A stretch of 64,000 bases of DNA from VAZQ01 sp963841705 (lineage in GTDB: Bacteria > Pseudomonadota > Alphaproteobacteria > Rhizobiales > Xanthobacteraceae): the NCBI GenBank assembly GCA_963841705.1, contig CAWJDY010000075.1:17979-81978 (forward strand), read 5' to 3'. The translations under genes and the position numbers were made by a program. Numbering within the stretch: position 1 is the first letter of the stretch; each line of letters starts with the position of its first letter. Shown here one piece after another: positions 17,179 through 23,731 of the stretch. The notes under the pieces were generated by a model. The model was not told where the DNA came from. It did no database searches and saw only the letters and a program-made list of their open reading frames with translations.

Positions 17179-18420
17179 CTACCCGATCACGTTGGCACGT
17201 TCGAGCACGCCCCAGACGTCGATCACGGGCTTGCCGGCAAAATCCAGCGTGCGGTAGGCGGCGTGCGGCGCGCATAAGACAAGCAGATCGCTCTCCGCGA
17301 TGATTTGATCGAGGGCCACCAGATCGGGGTCTGTGGTGACGAACGGATCCGTGGTGAGCACCGCCTTGGCGAGCGGTATGAGCGCATGCTTGAGCTTGTA
17401 GCTGAGCGAGGCGCGGGTGTCGTCGATCTCGGCCTTGAAAGCCATGCCGAGGAGCCCCACGGTCATCTGCGCCAGATCGAAGCGGCGGTCGAGATCATCG
17501 ACCACGTGCAGCACCAGACCCTCGTTGACCAGCATGGCCGCATTGCCGAGGCTGAACTGGTTCTGCGCGAAGGCGAGAAGCTGCATCGTATCCTTGAACA
17601 GGCACGGCCCAGCCGCGAGCCCCGGGCTTGGGATGCCGCGCGCCCGCGGATAATTGTGCTTCATGGCATGGGCGATCCGGCGGTAGTCAAGGCCGGCCGA
17701 TTTCGCGATCAAATAGAACTGATTGGCGAGGGCAAACTCGATGTAGCGATAGGCGTTATTGAACAGCTTGGCGAATTCCGCTTCGCGTGGCTTGACGACA
17801 ACGAGCTCCGGCGCGATGCGCGCAAACAATTGCGCTGCCTCGCGCTCTGCCTCCTCGCTCGTTGCGCTGACGATCTGCGGCGTCTCCTTGAGCTCCTGGA
17901 TGCCTTTGCCCTGCACCACGCGTTCCGGGCAGAACGCTACTTTCAACACCCGGCCCTTGCGCCGCAGGTAGCCGTCGATCCACTCGGTGGTGCCGGGAAA
18001 CACGGTGGAGCGCAGGATGAGGAGCTGGCCGTCGGTGAGATGCGGCAGGAGCGCGTCGATGCAGTCCTGGATGACGCGGCGCACCGGATTGAGGAACTCG
18101 TCGACCGGCGTTCCAATGGTAATGATGACAGGCACGCCGGGCGAGATCTCGGATGGATCGGACGTGAAGATGAGGCGCTCGTGCGCAAGCGCTCGCTGAA
18201 GCACGGGCTCGCCTCCGCGCTCGATGAAAGGCAGACGGCCCGATCGCAGGGTATCGAGCACGGCGCGATCGAGATCATGCACGTTGACGCGCAACCCCGC
18301 CTCGGCGAATGCGAGCACCAGCGGAACGCCGACATGCCCTCCGCCCCCCACAACCGTAAGGTCAGCCGGCGCCACGCGCGAAGGCGAGAGCACGCTTGGC
18401 CTTGCACCGGAAAAATTCAC
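17179..18420 (-). CDS. UDP-sugar/ManNAc-type nucleotide-sugar dehydrogenase
   Basis: A 413-residue NAD-dependent four-electron dehydrogenase of the UDP-glucose/UDP-ManNAc family, making uronic acids for surface polysaccharide. It has the Rossmann motif DLTVVGGGGHVGVPLV, STVFPGTTEW, the central FNNAYRYIEFALANQF helix, the catalytic Cys in AAGPCLFKDTMQL (near 273) and the C-terminal LLGMAFKAEIDDTRAS. The start is GTG 18420 with GAGGAG seven bases before. The open frame further upstream (to 18555) only translates a dispersed repeat, giving the telltale MAGLVPAIHA, and should not be annotated as protein. No other polysaccharide genes are near. Confidence 0.9.
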   Translation of the reverse strand: MNFSGARPSVLSPSRVAPADLTVVGGGGHVGVPLVLAFAEAGLRVNVHDLDRAVLDTLRSGRLPFIERGGEPVLQRALAHERLIFTSDPSEISPGVPVIITIGTPVDEFLNPVRRVIQDCIDALLPHLTDGQLLILRSTVFPGTTEWIDGYLRRKGRVLKVAFCPERVVQGKGIQELKETPQIVSATSEEAEREAAQLFARIAPELVVVKPREAEFAKLFNNAYRYIEFALANQFYLIAKSAGLDYRRIAHAMKHNYPRARGIPSPGLAAGPCLFKDTMQLLAFAQNQFSLGNAAMLVNEGLVLHVVDDLDRRFDLAQMTVGLLGMAFKAEIDDTRASLSYKLKHALIPLAKAVLTTDPFVTTDPDLVALDQIIAESDLLVLCAPHAAYRTLDFAGKPVIDVWGVLERANVIG

Positions 18421-18461
18421 TATTGTGCTCCTCGCTGACTGCCTCACTCTCTCCGCTGTCA

Positions 18462-18541
18462 TGCCCGCGCTTGTCGCGGGCATCCACGTCTGCGGTGCCG
18501 CAGCTAAGGCGTGGATGGCCGGGACAAGCCCGGCCATGACC
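18462..18541. repeat. RPE-like repeat GTCATGCCCG...CCCGGCCATGAC
   Basis: Two hairpin halves: GTCATGCCCGCGCTTGTCGC with GCGGGCATCCACG, then GCGTGGATGGCCGGGACAAG with CCCGGCCATGAC. The whole has inverted ends (GTCATG/CATGAC). The same element, differing by point changes, lies at 35431-35523. This type is abundant in Bradyrhizobium-like genomes. It sits between the divergent dehydrogenase and ku genes. Confidence 0.75.
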
Positions 18542-18673
18542 CAGGAGGACACCAACCTAATCGAAAACGATTGGATTAAACAAAAAGAACAAAAGAAAAA
18601 CGCAGGTTGCCGGACGGGGAACGCAGGCGCTAAGCGTGGCGTTTAATAGCTGCATTTGGTACGGAGTTCGCCG

Positions 18674-19555
18674 ATGGCGCCGCGCGCTTATTGGAAGGGC
18701 TACCTCAAGCTCTCGCTCGTCTCATGTCCCATCGCGCTCTTTCCCGCCGCCTCGGAGCGCGAGAAGATCAGCTTCCATCAGATCAACAAGAGCACCGGCC
18801 ATCGTATCAAGTATCGCAAGGTCGACGCGGAGACCGGCGAGGAGGTGGATACAGGCGACATCATCAAAGGCTACGAGGTTGCCAAGGGCGAGTACATCGA
18901 GCTCGAGCCCGAGGAGCTAGAGGCGATCGCCATCGAGAGCAAGCGCGTCATCGACATCAATGAGTTCGTGCCGCGCAAGGAGATCGACGAGCTTTACCTT
19001 AATGCTCCGTATTACATCATTCCCGACGGGGAGGTGGGACAGCAGGCTTTCGCGGTGATCCACGAGGCGATCCGCAAGGAGGGCATGGTTGCGCTCGGTC
19101 GCGTCGTGTTCACCTCGCGCGAGCATGTGATTGCGCTCGAGCCGCGCGACAAGGGCCTGCTCGGGGTGACGCTGCGCTTTCCTTATGAGATCCGCGCGCA
19201 ATCGGATTATTTTGACGATATTCCCGACGTGAAGATTCCCAAGGACATGCTCGATCTTGCCTCCCATATCGTCCACACCAAGGCGGGACATTTTGATCCA
19301 AGCAAATTCGACGACCGCTACGAGGATGCGCTCAGGGATCTGATCAAGCGCAAACAGTCGGGAAAGCCGATCGAGCGGCCGAAGGAGCGCGAGCCCGCCA
19401 AGGTGGTCAGTCTCATGGATGCGCTGCGGCGAAGCGTGGAGGCGGAGAGCTCGTCACGACCGGCCGCGCACGCGGGATCCCGCGCCCGCTCCTCCCCCCG
19501 ACACACGCCGGCAAGGGGCGGGGCGGCTCGGCACAGCCGGCGCAGGGCGGGGTGA
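18674..19555 (+). CDS. ku: Ku protein (NHEJ)
   Basis: Homodimeric DNA-end-binding protein that recruits LigD for non-homologous end joining. The 293-residue sequence opens APRAYWKGYLKLSLVSCPIA, typical of bacterial Ku, followed by the beta-barrel core (SFHQINKSTGHRIKYRKVD, EFVPRKEIDELYLNAPYYI, FTSREHVIALEPRDKGL) and a minimal bridge region (FDDRYEDALRDLIKRK). The C-terminal tail is short, basic and Ala/Arg/Ser-rich, as in proteins that contact LigD and DNA. ATG 18674 has GGAG upstream. It is monocistronic, so partnership with ligD at 734-3445 is by function, not operon. Confidence 0.96.
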   Translation: MAPRAYWKGYLKLSLVSCPIALFPAASEREKISFHQINKSTGHRIKYRKVDAETGEEVDTGDIIKGYEVAKGEYIELEPEELEAIAIESKRVIDINEFVPRKEIDELYLNAPYYIIPDGEVGQQAFAVIHEAIRKEGMVALGRVVFTSREHVIALEPRDKGLLGVTLRFPYEIRAQSDYFDDIPDVKIPKDMLDLASHIVHTKAGHFDPSKFDDRYEDALRDLIKRKQSGKPIERPKEREPAKVVSLMDALRRSVEAESSSRPAAHAGSRARSSPRHTPARGGAARHSRRRAG

Positions 19556-19570
19556 CGTTTTACAACCAAC

Positions 19571-19592
19571 AGCCCCGGCCGAAGCCGGGGCT
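19571..19592 (+). terminator. Hairpin after ku
   Basis: AGCCCCGGC (19571-19579) pairs with GCCGGGGCT (19584-19592) across CGAA, followed by GCGTTGTTTGTT. A nine-base GC stem with a partly T-rich tail sits 15 bases after the ku stop, between convergent genes. It fits an intrinsic terminator. Confidence 0.6.
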
Positions 19593-19622
19593 GCGTTGTT
19601 TGTTGCGAAGGAGCTTGGTCAG

Positions 19623-19688
19623 TCAGCGCTGGCCCTGCCCGCCTTCCTGTCCACCTTGCTGCTGACCGCCCTGTCCAGACGAGTTCAT
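19623..19688 (-). CDS. Tiny Gly/Gln-rich ORF overlapping the upstream stop
   Basis: ATG at 19688 overlaps the TGA of the preceding 64-residue gene (ATGA) and encodes MNSSGQGGQQQGGQEGGQGQ plus a final Arg. Gly/Gln-rich tails of this kind occur in small stress-related proteins. Either it is a coupled microprotein or, reading the frame further back (NPDGFSRMNSSG), it is the true C-terminus of the upstream gene displaced by a frameshift. Confidence 0.35.
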   Translation of the reverse strand: MNSSGQGGQQQGGQEGGQGQR

Positions 19689-19879
19689 GCGCGAGAAGCC
19701 GTCCGGGTTCCGGCTTGCGCATCAGCATCGAGATACTCGGCCAGCTGATGGTTATTGGCCACCCGGATCCAGGAATTGCGCAGCTTCTTGAAGAAATTGC
19801 GTGTGTCCTCGTCGGTTGCCGCGCGGGCGCGATCGCCATACAACGCCGCCCGCTCCCACGCCTCTTGCGCTTTCGACAT
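19685..19879 (-). CDS. Small conserved soluble protein, 64 residues
   Basis: MSKAQEAWERAALYGDRARA followed by TDEDTRNFFKKLRNSWIRVANNHQLAEYL: an amphipathic helical protein of a type I associate with short hypothetical proteins of Rhizobiales (WxRxxxxYxxRA...LRxSWIRxAN pattern). GAGGTGA lies four bases before ATG 19879, a good start. It ends in an ATGA overlap with a Gly/Gln-rich ORF, and its last residues (GTRTASRA) look unlike the rest, which may reflect a frameshift. Function unknown. Confidence 0.6.
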   Translation of the reverse strand: MSKAQEAWERAALYGDRARAATDEDTRNFFKKLRNSWIRVANNHQLAEYLDADAQAGTRTASRA

Positions 19880-20185
19880 GACGTCACCTCATGCCGTGAT
19901 CCCTCGCGAATGTGGCTGCGGAGACGGCCGTCGAGGGAACTTTCGCGGAAGGCAACCTTGCGGGAGAAAAAAAGTTCCAGTCCAGCGATGATCACGGTCG
20001 GCTTAGCAGCTCAGGGCACGAGCCAAGGCCCGAGAAAGTTCGCTGCGCCGAGACGAGCCCGGGTTGGCTCGTCCGGGGAGACGTGGCTGGCCAATCCTGT
20101 AACGAAGCGCTTATTCGTGATGGTGATCACAGCGCGGCCGGGCCATGCCGGCTAAACCATAGGCGATCTCAACAGGAGGAAAATC
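19880..20185. other. Intergenic, no gene seen
   Basis: Open frames here on both strands lack family resemblance and good starts. I see no clear repeat unit either. It may hold promoters for the flanking small genes. Confidence 0.3.
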
Positions 20186-20263
20186 ATGATCCTGATGGTG
20201 CTCGCCGCGGCGGGAATCGGTAGGGCAGCACTTGCAGTCTGGGGCCGCAAGCGACGGCGATGA
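20186..20263 (+). CDS. 25-residue membrane microprotein
   Basis: A textbook AGGAGG (20174-20179) with six-base spacing precedes ATG 20186. The peptide is MILMVLAAAGIGRAALAVWG followed by RKRRR: one short hydrophobic helix and a positive tail, consistent with an inner-membrane peptide with the C-terminus in the cytosol. The strong start site is the main evidence. No homologue known to me. Confidence 0.4.
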   Translation: MILMVLAAAGIGRAALAVWGRKRRR

Positions 20264-20584
20264 TCCGTTACAACGGCGCATGAAGGACACCCGCGTCGCT
20301 GCGGGAATGTCGGCGCGTGCTTCTCCTTACAGAATCGATTCGGCTCGATGACGACGCACATAATTTGGCGATGCTAATGAATGACTCGCGTGCCGTCCTC
20401 ACGCTGATGTCCACAGGTCGCACTCCTCCATACTACCGAAGCACCGCTGTTCGGGCCGCCGCGCATGTTCCATCGCTCAAAGTGTGCCGTTTTTGTCACG
20501 GTCCAGCTTTCTTTGACGCGCGACACAATGGGGCGGCGATTATCTGCTTTGATGTCGCTCACATACAACAACGGGGGCGCGCAA
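20264..20584. other. Intergenic, no gene seen
   Basis: No convincing gene, hairpin or repeat noted. It is less GC-rich than its neighbours and could carry the promoter of the 20585 gene. Confidence 0.3.
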
Positions 20585-20866
20585 ATGCACGAGACCACAG
20601 CGGTCGTTCTTCTGGTTGTAGTGCTGGGACAGATCCTCATTTTCACCATTGCTGGTATTGCCATGTGGATCGCAGGAGAGTTCGGTGAGCCGCCGCGATG
20701 GTGGCGCTGGAGCAAGCGGGGCCGCGCGGGCGAGACAACCGGGTCAGGCATGAGGACGCGCAGCGAGAACGAGGATCTCACGGGCTTGTGCCATGAAATC
20801 CCCATTGCGCCGACTTCCGATGTCGGATTTCAGATATCGGATATCCGAGGAACAACGAAGGTATGA
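20585..20866 (+). CDS. Small single-pass membrane protein
   Basis: ATG 20585 starts MHETTAVVLLVVVLGQILIF, continuing TIAGIAMWIAGEFGEPPRWW and then a basic, polar tail; 93 residues. One long N-terminal transmembrane helix is obvious. The last third (LCHEIPIAPTSDVGFQISD) looks like translated intergenic sequence containing a short inverted repeat (GATATCGGATATC), so the original stop may have been lost. G-rich sequence precedes the start but is not a good ribosome-binding site. Family unknown. Confidence 0.4.
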   Translation: MHETTAVVLLVVVLGQILIFTIAGIAMWIAGEFGEPPRWWRWSKRGRAGETTGSGMRTRSENEDLTGLCHEIPIAPTSDVGFQISDIRGTTKV

Positions 20867-20883
20867 GGTCTCACGCGACAGCC

Positions 20884-22080
20884 TCACACCATCAGGTCCT
20901 TGTTTTCCAGGCCGAGCATCACGCCGCCCCAGCTGCTGCCGACATATTCGTACTGATTGGAAATATGCGCGCGGCCCGCCATGAGATCGGAGAGGATGCC
21001 GCCGAAAGGGAGCGTGTCGATCAAACCGGCAGCACCCGTCGCCTTGAAGATGCGCGCGGCGAGGCGCGTGCACCGCTCCGACACCGCGGTCGATTGAAAC
21101 TTGTATTGCAGCCGCTCCGAGAGCGGCGGTGCCTCGCCCCGCTCTGCATAGGCGTGCAGGTTGCGAAAATTGCGACGCAGCGTGAGTTTCATCTCGTCGA
21201 TGGCCACGGTCGCCTCCGCGCAAAGGAGGTGCACGAACGGGTTTTCCGCCGCACGGCCACCGGCGCGGGTCACCCGGCTTTTTGAGTAGTCCAGCAAGGC
21301 ATTGAGCATGCCTTGCAAGGCACCCAGCGACGCAGTGGAGATGCCGCGAACGAAGATCTGGCCGAACGGCAACCGGTATAAACTCGCGGTGTTGATGGCC
21401 TGCCCCGGTCCCTTCAGCAGGAAATTGTCCAGCATGCTCTGGGAGCGATGCGCGGGCACCGTCACGTCATCGACTACGATGTCCCAGCTGCCGGTCGCCT
21501 GCAGCCCGGAGACTTCCCACGTGTCAATGACCTCATATTGAGCCCGCGGCAGCAAAAAGATGCGACCTTCGGCGGGAGTTCCTCCCTCGGGCTCCACCAG
21601 GGCGCCGAGCAGCGACCATTCGCAATGGGAACAGCCGCTCGAATATCTCCAGCGGCCGGCGAGGCGGTAGCCGCCTGGCACCGCGACGGCTCTGCCCGCC
21701 GGCATCAGCGAAGAGCAGATCAGGACCGAAGAATCGCGCCCCCACACTTCGTGCGCCGCCTTGTCGTCCAACAGCGCCATGAACCAGGGATGCACGCCGC
21801 AGACGCCGTAGATCCAGGCGGTCGACATGTCGCCCTGCGCAAGCGCGAATTGCACCTCGTAAAAAGTGTGCAAGTCCATCTCAAAGCCGCCCCAGCGCTT
21901 GGGCTGCAGCACACGAAACAAGCCGGCTTGCTGCATCTCCGCAATGGTTTCGTCGGGAATGCGGCGCTCGCGCCTTGCCGCCGGAGACCGCGCCGCAAGC
22001 GTCGGGATCATCGCACGCGCCCGCGCTATGATCTCGTCTGGGGTCGGCAGCGTCGTGGCGTTGCTTGCCGGCGCGTGCAT
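20884..22080 (-). CDS. HsaA-type flavin-dependent oxygenase / acyl-CoA dehydrogenase fold
   Basis: A 398-residue protein of the acyl-CoA-dehydrogenase-like flavin monooxygenase group (HsaA, HpaH and related oxygenase subunits). Features: an N-terminal helical domain (RRIPDETIAEMQQAGLFRVL, then PKRWGGFEMDLHTFYEVQ), a middle beta domain (YRLAGRWRYSSGCSHCEWSL; SGLQATGSWDIVVDDVTVPA) and a C-terminal helical bundle. The SGCSHC segment and absent acyl-CoA catalytic Glu favour the oxygenase role, which needs reduced flavin from a partner reductase not seen here. Last gene of a four-gene minus-strand cluster beginning at 25453. ATG 22080 chosen (MHAPASNATTLP). Confidence 0.85.
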   Translation of the reverse strand: MHAPASNATTLPTPDEIIARARAMIPTLAARSPAARRERRIPDETIAEMQQAGLFRVLQPKRWGGFEMDLHTFYEVQFALAQGDMSTAWIYGVCGVHPWFMALLDDKAAHEVWGRDSSVLICSSLMPAGRAVAVPGGYRLAGRWRYSSGCSHCEWSLLGALVEPEGGTPAEGRIFLLPRAQYEVIDTWEVSGLQATGSWDIVVDDVTVPAHRSQSMLDNFLLKGPGQAINTASLYRLPFGQIFVRGISTASLGALQGMLNALLDYSKSRVTRAGGRAAENPFVHLLCAEATVAIDEMKLTLRRNFRNLHAYAERGEAPPLSERLQYKFQSTAVSERCTRLAARIFKATGAAGLIDTLPFGGILSDLMAGRAHISNQYEYVGSSWGGVMLGLENKDLMV

Positions 22081-22160
22081 GGTCTTCCGGTTATCTCGCC
22101 GCGGAGCGGGCGGGTTGCAAATTCGCCACGACATGCAGCACCCGGAATGACATCCTCGCG

Positions 22161-22871
22161 TTACTCTGCCGCAGTGAGCCGCTTGCGGGCGTTTTGCTCA
22201 AGACAGGCGATCACTGCATCCGTCGACATCACATCGCCGAAGGTGAGGTAAAAGGCGCACAGCGAAGCATTATGATCTTCGTCGGTGACGGCCGCGTTGC
22301 CGTCGCTGATCATGATCGTCCTGAAATTGAGCATCATGGCATCGCGCGCAGTGGATTCGCAGCACACGTTGGTGACCGTGCCGGTGATCAGCACCGTATC
22401 GAGCCCGCGGCTGCGCAGCACCTGGGCAAGGTTCGACGATCCTTGAATGAATGCGCTGAACCGGTTCTTCTCGACGATCAGGTCGCTTGCCTTCATGTCG
22501 AGGCCTGACCAGAGCTCGTGCCCCTTGCTGTCCGCCGTCAGTGCAGCAATGCGTCTCTTGCCCTGTTCCGGGGTGACCATGTCGAAATAGGTCGACCAGT
22601 CGCGCAAGGCATCGGCCGTGAACGTTGTCTTGATCCATACCACCACCCCTCCCGTCGCACGCACCGCCGCCGCGAGCCGATTGATGTTGGGCACGATCTT
22701 TTCAGCCATGGGGCAGAGTGAATGCGCGACGCCCGGCAGCATGAATGCGTTCTGCATGTCGATGACCACCAGCGCGGTCTTGCCTGAATCGATATTGTCA
22801 AAGACGTGCTCGCGCCCGCGCCGCGCAACAACTCGCTCGATGATCGATTGCGGTATGGAAACCTTGTGCAT
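22161..22871 (-). CDS. Isochorismatase-family cysteine hydrolase
   Basis: A 236-residue hydrolase with a complete Asp-Lys-Cys triad: Asp in ALVVIDMQNAFML, Lys in IVEKNRFSAF and nucleophile Cys in TGTVTNVCCESTARDAMML (near 173), plus the conserved cis-peptide-type loop before it. Relatives act as amidases (nicotinamidase, N-carbamoylsarcosine or ureidoacrylate amidase), often in pyrimidine or N-heterocycle breakdown. The start is ATG 22871 with GGAG motifs upstream. It is 61 bases from the DLH-like gene upstream and 80 from the oxygenase downstream, consistent with one operon. Substrate not assigned. Confidence 0.9.
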   Translation of the reverse strand: MHKVSIPQSIIERVVARRGREHVFDNIDSGKTALVVIDMQNAFMLPGVAHSLCPMAEKIVPNINRLAAAVRATGGVVVWIKTTFTADALRDWSTYFDMVTPEQGKRRIAALTADSKGHELWSGLDMKASDLIVEKNRFSAFIQGSSNLAQVLRSRGLDTVLITGTVTNVCCESTARDAMMLNFRTIMISDGNAAVTDEDHNASLCAFYLTFGDVMSTDAVIACLEQNARKRLTAAE

Positions 22872-22914
22872 GTAAACTCCGCTCCTGCGCTCTCTGTCGT
22901 GTTGGTAAGCCTGA

Positions 22915-22936
22915 TGGGTTTCAAACCCGCCCCTAG
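22915..22936. repeat. Half unit of the GTAGGGGCG repeat (GGTTTCAAACC core)
   Basis: TGGGTTTCAAACCCGCCCCTAG: the core and right arm of the family seen at 26862, 54598 and 60501; the left arm is lost. It lies between the isochorismatase-like and DLH-like genes. Confidence 0.6.
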
Positions 22937-23664
22937 AGCCTTCCCGCGAACGCATCTGCAATGAAGGCATGCGCGAGCGCGTAGCCATGCCGGGTAGCGG
23001 GCTCGTTGTAGACCGCCACTCCCGACATGTTGGCGTGCGGATCGGTGAAGGCGTGAACCACGCTGCCGAAGGTGAGCAGCGCCCAACGCGCCTTCGCCTC
23101 CGTCATCTCCGCCTCGAATGCATCGCGCTCGGCCTTGGGTGCAACCGGATCGGCCGCGCCATGAACCGCAAGCACGGCCGCCTTGATCTCGCCGCGCTTG
23201 GCGGGCTGCGGCGTAGCGAGCGTGCCGTGCATGGAAACGGCAGCCTGCACCTCGGCCCCGGTACGGGCAAGGTCGATGACATTGAGGCCCCCGAAGCCGA
23301 AACCCATAGCCGCGCGCCGGCTCACATCGCCGACGCCACGCCGGTCGGCCTCGCGCGTTAGGGTATCGAGCGCAGTCGCGATCCGGCGCCGCATTCCCTG
23401 CACATCCGACAAGACAGGGCGCAGGAACTCCATCGGATCTTCGGTCCCGATCGGGCCATTTCCTTCGCCGAACATGTCGGCCACGAAAACAATATAGCCT
23501 TCCTCGGCGAGCATCTGACCGGTCTCGATCGCCGGCTTGATCACGCCACGCCAATTCGGCGCCATCAGCAGCAATGGGCGCACGGCCTTCACGCCCTCAT
23601 CCCAGATCAGCGCCCCACGGCAGCTCAGACCGGAGACCGAGTAGAACATGCTCTCAACCGCCAT
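22933..23664 (-). CDS. Dienelactone hydrolase-like protein lacking the nucleophile
   Basis: A 243-residue alpha/beta-hydrolase of the DLH family: LLLMAPNWRGV near the start, GYIVFVADMFGEG, the Asp in LAVHGAADPVAP and the His in SVVHAFTDP are all conserved. The nucleophile elbow, normally G-x-C-x-G-G, reads MGFGFGG (near 119-125), so the cysteine is replaced by glycine. Whether it is still catalytic is doubtful; a binding or altered role is possible. ATG 23664 has AAGGAAG seven bases before. Second gene of the cluster starting with the IlvD/Edd dehydratase. Confidence 0.85.
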   Translation of the reverse strand: MAVESMFYSVSGLSCRGALIWDEGVKAVRPLLLMAPNWRGVIKPAIETGQMLAEEGYIVFVADMFGEGNGPIGTEDPMEFLRPVLSDVQGMRRRIATALDTLTREADRRGVGDVSRRAAMGFGFGGLNVIDLARTGAEVQAAVSMHGTLATPQPAKRGEIKAAVLAVHGAADPVAPKAERDAFEAEMTEAKARWALLTFGSVVHAFTDPHANMSGVAVYNEPATRHGYALAHAFIADAFAGRL

Positions 23665-23731
23665 AGTCTGCTTCCTTCAAGATTTCGCCTACCTCACGAT
23701 TACCACACATGCGCAGCATCGTTAGGGCAGA

